This document shows positions 59,857-64,000 of a stretch of DNA of 64,000 nucleotides, one piece after another (within the stretch, counting starts at the first letter, position 1; the number at the start of each line of letters is the position of its first letter). This stretch comes from Strigamia acuminata (lineage: Eukaryota; Arthropoda; Chilopoda; Geophilomorpha; Linotaeniidae). The translations under genes and the position numbers were made by a program. The notes below the pieces were generated by a model that did not search any database, was not told the DNA's origin, and saw only the letters and a program-made list of their open reading frames with translations. The DNA lies in NCBI GenBank assembly GCA_949358305.1, contig OX442315.1, positions 12,924,427-12,988,426 on the forward strand. The letters run 5' to 3'.

Positions 59857-60464
59857 TAATTGTAAGTAGTTTTCGTTAATATTCTTTGACTAAAGAATTA
59901 GAAAATTGTTCGCAACAATTGAAAATATCGGCGTCCCGATAAAAGTTAGAAATTCACGTGTTGTTATAAGCGTGAATCGGCATTAAATCACTTTGGAAGT
60001 TTAACTATTCAGTCGAATAGTTGGGTTAAATTTTAATAATGAATTATTAAATTTAAGTACGTAGGCACTAATTATTTAAATCAAGTCGCGGTCGAGGCTT
60101 GCATAAATTATTTGGCGATGAATTTTCGATGTAAGATATTTATTAGACTAAGTGTTAATTAATTAATACGAAAAGTTATCTTTGATACTCGGAAGTTGGG
60201 TTAAATAGTTTACAAAACTAAGGGGATTTTTTCTTTTGAAAAATCAACAAGTTGCGATTTTCGATGAAAATCTTTGCCGGCGAGTCCATTCTCGTGTCAT
60301 AAACACAAGGGGAATGTGACTCATTAGTGTCACGTGTTAAGGGTTATAAATAACTCGAGTTGTGTATTTTTCGTTGCGAACAATACGTTTTAATTCTTTG
60401 GACTCAAGGAATGGCTATTTAGAGTGGAATTATTTTTAATAAAATAATTTATTTGCGTCTGCAG
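59857..60464 (+). other. E3 spacer upstream of the third ORF
   Basis: Resumes E3 after E4. Full of hairpins, for example AACTATTC-AGTC-GAATAGTT at 60003-60022 and GATTTTC/GAAAATC near 60255. Ends in a splice acceptor, TTTGCGTCTGCAG, at 60452-60464. Confidence 0.65.
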
Positions 60465-61954
60465 ATGGGAAGCGACGACACCGTCATGAAAGCTCCAGCT
60501 CGTCCACCTCGTCTAGTGACGAGCAACGCCGTTCAGCGGAACGTGCTTACATGAGGGCCCAACCGATACCGACGGCGCCCGCCTCGATGTACGCCCTGAC
60601 GCCGCTGCAACTCGCAACGCTTAATTGGCTCAGTGTCCATCCGGACGGATTTCCGCTCGACTTAAACGCGATGATGCAGGCCCCGTCCACTTCTGCGCAG
60701 CCAACTGTTTATGAGTCGGCGCAATTGGCCCCGTTGGCCCAGGTAGCATTTCCGCCTGCGAACGTTATCAACGTCCCGTTGGCCCCGCATTCGCCAGAAT
60801 TTCGGCCGCCAACTGCAAGCGTGGCACCCACCGTCGCCAACACGTCGAATGCGGCTGCACCGACTGTGACGGGACAATCAGCGTCTGTTACGCATCTTCC
60901 TGCTGGTGCTGAGTCTTCTGCATCAGAATACGGATGGAATGAGCCGCCGCCGGGCGCTTTGCGTTTTTCGGAGCCTGTTTCTCGCAACCGCGAGTACCGA
61001 GCGGCCAATAAGGCACGAAAGAAGGACGAGAAGGCCCGCCTGCGCAAGGAGCAGTGCGAACGAGACATGGCAGCCGGAATACCTCACGATAACATCGTGA
61101 CGGACCAGGCAACAGAGACGATCTGCCCATTTTGCGTCGGCTGTGGGTGGTGCTGCGGTGCATCCGCAGGTTCTTCTTTAATGCGTTGTCCAAACTGCCG
61201 TGGAAGGAAAACGCGACCGCGTTCGGAGCCGTGGCGCAAGGAGGTTCAACCCCACGTGGTGAAAGGCATTAAGCCGAACGAGAAGCGATGTTGGGCTCAC
61301 TGCCCCAAGTGCCGATTGTTTCTAAACAGCCGCGGCGAGGCTGTGTACATCGACCCGCGTTTCCTCACCTGGACCCGTGCTGAAGCCAACGCCGGCGTAA
61401 GAGTCGAACTCCTTCGACAATCGCCACCACTGTCCGAGGACTCCGAAGTTTCTACTGAAACTGTCCAGGCCACTGAAAGCGTTGGAAGCGAGGTGCAAGA
61501 AGAATTCGTTCGACCAAGAACGATGTCGCGTGGTCGAGGCTGCCTCACGCTCGACCGAGCCAAGGAAATTGCCAAGGTTCAGCGAACCAATATCTTGGCA
61601 CGAGGGCGAGCTCGTAAGCTTCAACAGGCTGTAGAAGCGTCGTCTAAACCCGTGGAGGATCCTCCAGCGGTCGTAATCGACGTGTCGAGCGCTCCTATCG
61701 CACCTAAGTCTGAAACTTCGGACGAGGCACAGTTCGAGGACGCTGAAGAACTACCTTCAGTCGTCGATTTCGTGGCCGAGCTTTTCGACGACATGCCGTT
61801 TCCGCCGCCGAGCCCGGACGAAATGGAAGCTTCCGTAGAAGCTGTGTTTTCTGCCGCTTCGACTGAAGCGACTGAAGAGTCCGATCTCCTGACTTCCACT
61901 GAAGTCGAGAAGAAGGAAGAGAAAGATTCGACTGATGTCGAAAAGAAGGAATAG
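60465..61954 (+). CDS. E3 third ORF: cysteine-rich accessory protein of unknown function
   Basis: The frame is open from the splice acceptor at 60464, with an ATG at 60551 (467 codons). If spliced, about 29 further residues, basic and Ser-rich (KRRHRHE then Ser runs), precede that Met. The middle has a basic helix (NKARKKDEKARLRKEQ) followed by CPFCVGCGWCC, CPNC and CWAHCPKC pairs, suggesting one or two zinc-binding modules near residues 190-260. The C-terminus is acidic with Glu/Lys-Glu repeats. No signal peptide or membrane segment, so not an envelope. No family recognised, and no obvious similarity to the E2 third ORF beyond a basic segment. Confidence 0.82.
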
Positions 61955-62700
61955 AAGGGACAAATTAACATTCGTTATTTTCCGAGTGGATATTTTTTGA
62001 CTAAAAAATACTCCAAGTGTTTGTTGTGTTATTTGAAATTACTTAAGAAATATTCTCATGAGTGTTGTGTTTGTTTGGTTTCAAGATCTTGAACTAATTA
62101 TTTTAAATATTCATAAGAATATGGTTTGATTTAAAATTGGATTCAATTTAATTTGTTTTGTTTTTCGAATTCAATTTGAATGTTTATTTGAACTAATCAT
62201 ATTAATATATGTTTGTTTGATTTATTTACGAATTTCATAATTATTTGTGGAAATTGTGTTTATTTTGCTTTGATCGAAGTATTGAAGAATTTCAAGTTGA
62301 AATTCAATAATTTTTATGACAACCGTAATAAAAATTAGTAGTTTAGATTTTCGATAAATAAAGTTTTGCATAAATTTATTTTTATTGATTATCTTGTTGA
62401 TTAATAAGCTATGAATAAGTTTATTTGACGGAGAAATAAAATTTCTATAGAAATTTGTATTTTCTCGAACATGTATCCATGTTCGGACGAGTTCATTTCC
62501 GTCGCTTAGCAACCGGGAGTTGCGCTGTACAGAGAAGCCGATTAGTCTAATCGGGTGACGAAGTTTCTGAAAGAAATAACGTGATTAAGTTAATAAAATA
62601 CTTACCAAGTGGATTAATTCGATAGAATTAGGTGAACATTCTTATCCATTAAGAATGACAATCGAGAGTTAGTAAACTCTATGCTTGTCACCGGGGGATG
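61955..62700 (+). other. E3 3' untranslated region
   Basis: AT-rich, with hairpins at 61991-62010, 62466-62485, 62538-62554, 62638-62656 and 62665-62680. The purine tract CCGGGGGATG ends at 62700. Confidence 0.65.
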
Positions 62701-64000
62701 TGTGATGATTACAAATCAGTATTTATCAATGTTCACAACAGATGGCGCTGTTTACCAAACGCGCGTAATTCAAACTCGATGAAACTAGAAACTTAATAAA
62801 TTATTACTTGGACACGGTGAATAAAATATAACTATTTTATTCGATATAAACTAAGTATTATTTACTTGACAAAGTTGGTTCTATTGAATCAATATCCACA
62901 TTACTTACCTGTCGAAGGGAACCAATCGGACCCTTCCGGACCCCAACTGGGCCCATCTGGACATAGTCATATATTAGGTCCGGACTAGTGACCCACGAAT
63001 CCGCCGATTCGTACGCTGATTGGCTGTCGCCAATCTAGTAGTTCTACAGAACTATATAAGCTCCAGTTTCTCACCCACTAACCCCCTGGCTTGATAACTG
63101 AACTTGTATATTGTCTGTAGTTGAATTGTTATCGTTTGATTTCATTATTCTCTATCGACACATCAGGCCACCTCAGCTCTCCACAGTTAGTATTCATTAC
63201 TATTTTGTTATTGCTGTTGTAGGGCTATTTCGGGAAGGCTAACTCCGGTAATAGACATGCATTCGCATGAAATGGCCCCGTAACGTTAGCCAGCTGTTCT
63301 ACGGGACAGTAGGACTTCGTACGGTGGCTTAATATAACGGTCGTATACAGTACGACCTTGCTAAATGAAAGTAGGTCCCTCAGCTAACTGGCCACAGTCC
63401 GCCGCAGGATGGTTGTTGTAAACAACCCACGCAGGTTCCCGTCTTTCTACGATTGGTCCTTCCGCTCGTTAAAAGTCGGTAAAGGCCTAATGTACAGGTA
63501 ACACGCCGGGTTGGTAGCCCGTGAGTAATATCTAAAGATGTTGCGATAAAATAACTACCTGGATAATGGTAATCCAACGGCAGTGGCCAAATAATATTTT
63601 ACCCGGTGCTCGATCTGCTGATCCCGTCATCGTAAGGCATGCTGGCGGATGGAGGAGTCAAATCCTCCCGCGATGGTTCTCTCGACCGTCGTGACGGTCC
63701 CCGCCCCATCGTACCCTCCGGGTTAGTAACCCGTGAACAGGAGTTGAACAACACTGTGCTAAACAAATTACTCGGGCATTGGTAATCCTGTATTGGCAAT
63801 ATCTTTCAAACCCGGTAAGTCCATAGAAATGTTTACCTGGTGGTTGGTACCACCGATAGCGAGTTAAAGCACATAATTAAATACTCGGCGCCTGATCACG
63901 AGATCTTGTCGTCGTAAGGCATGCTGGCGGATGGAGTCTCAACAACTCCCGCGACGTTCTCTCAATTGTCGTGACGGTCCCCGCCCAATTAATATTTATA
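62701..64000 (+). repeat. E3 3' LTR (partial)
   Basis: Starts TGTGATGATT and matches 43339-44638 with about three substitutions. The remaining 447 bases lie beyond the window. Confidence 0.93.

Larger units (their letters stand above)
43339..64000 (+). mobile_element. E3: Ty3-like LTR retrotransposon with a third ORF, interrupted by E4; 3' end beyond the window
   Basis: 5' LTR 43339-45085 (1747 bp), primer-binding site, leader, gag, pol, third ORF, purine tract, then a 3' LTR from 62701 of which 1300 bases are visible. Only about three substitutions separate the visible LTR parts, so the insertion is recent. Without the 6.7-kb E4 insert the element would be about 14 kb. Same architecture as E2 (third ORF after a splice acceptor, A_AAA_AAC at the gag end), but with a different primer tRNA and a different third ORF. 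Confidence 0.94.

Overview
The window is eukaryotic and invertebrate, most likely from an arthropod or another protostome. Its host genes have many small exons with GT-AG introns, and it holds DEG/ENaC channel genes, an ionotropic-receptor-like gene end, a degenerate CCTAA/TTAGG-type array and a dense load of LTR retrotransposons and MITEs. There is no bacterial-style gene organisation, and I recognised no tRNA or rRNA gene. The phylum is an inference, and the species cannot be named from this sequence.

Host genes. Two paralogous DEG/ENaC (degenerin / epithelial sodium channel) genes lie head to tail on the minus strand: gene B (about 35691 down to 11464) and gene A (about 9313 down to 1, its last exon cut by the window edge). 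The exons were assembled by eye from conserved splice sites, paralogue-to-paralogue similarity and reading phase. Each gene appears to encode two complete channel repeats in one polypeptide (TM1-ectodomain-TM2, a cytosolic linker, then TM1-ectodomain-TM2; about 806 residues for B). The decisive exon (33333-34164 in B, 4952-5792 in A) carries TM2 of repeat 1 and TM1 of repeat 2 in one uninterrupted frame. Repeats 1 and 2 have the same series of intron phases, so the gene looks like an ancestral tandem duplication that fused. I regard this natural channel concatemer as the main novelty. Upstream of B lie two minus-strand exons resembling the C-terminal end of an ionotropic receptor.

Mobile elements. 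Intron 6 of gene B, 2.3 kb in gene A, is about 19 kb in B because it holds two LTR elements. E1 (14559-19029) has two 586-bp LTRs and a Gag ORF but no pol. E2 (19183-32674, minus strand) has 1018-bp LTRs, gag, pol and a third ORF that follows a splice acceptor. A third Ty3-like element, E3 (from 43339 past the right edge), has gag, pol and its own third ORF, here cysteine-rich. E3 is interrupted by an intact Ty1/copia element, E4 (53121-59851). E2 and E3 both have A_AAA_AAC slippery sites at the gag end. E1 and E2 share a tRNA-Pro-like primer-binding site and related Gag cores, so E2-like elements may mobilise E1. The region 36600-43300 holds solo LTRs of another family, a BEL/Pao-like 5' end, MITEs and tandem repeats.

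A second unexplained signal is the very high density of short perfect hairpins (stems of 6-10 bp, loops usually 3-5 nt) across the Ty3-type elements, including their coding regions.

Exon edges were read by hand and may be off by 1-2 bases, although the phases agree throughout the models.
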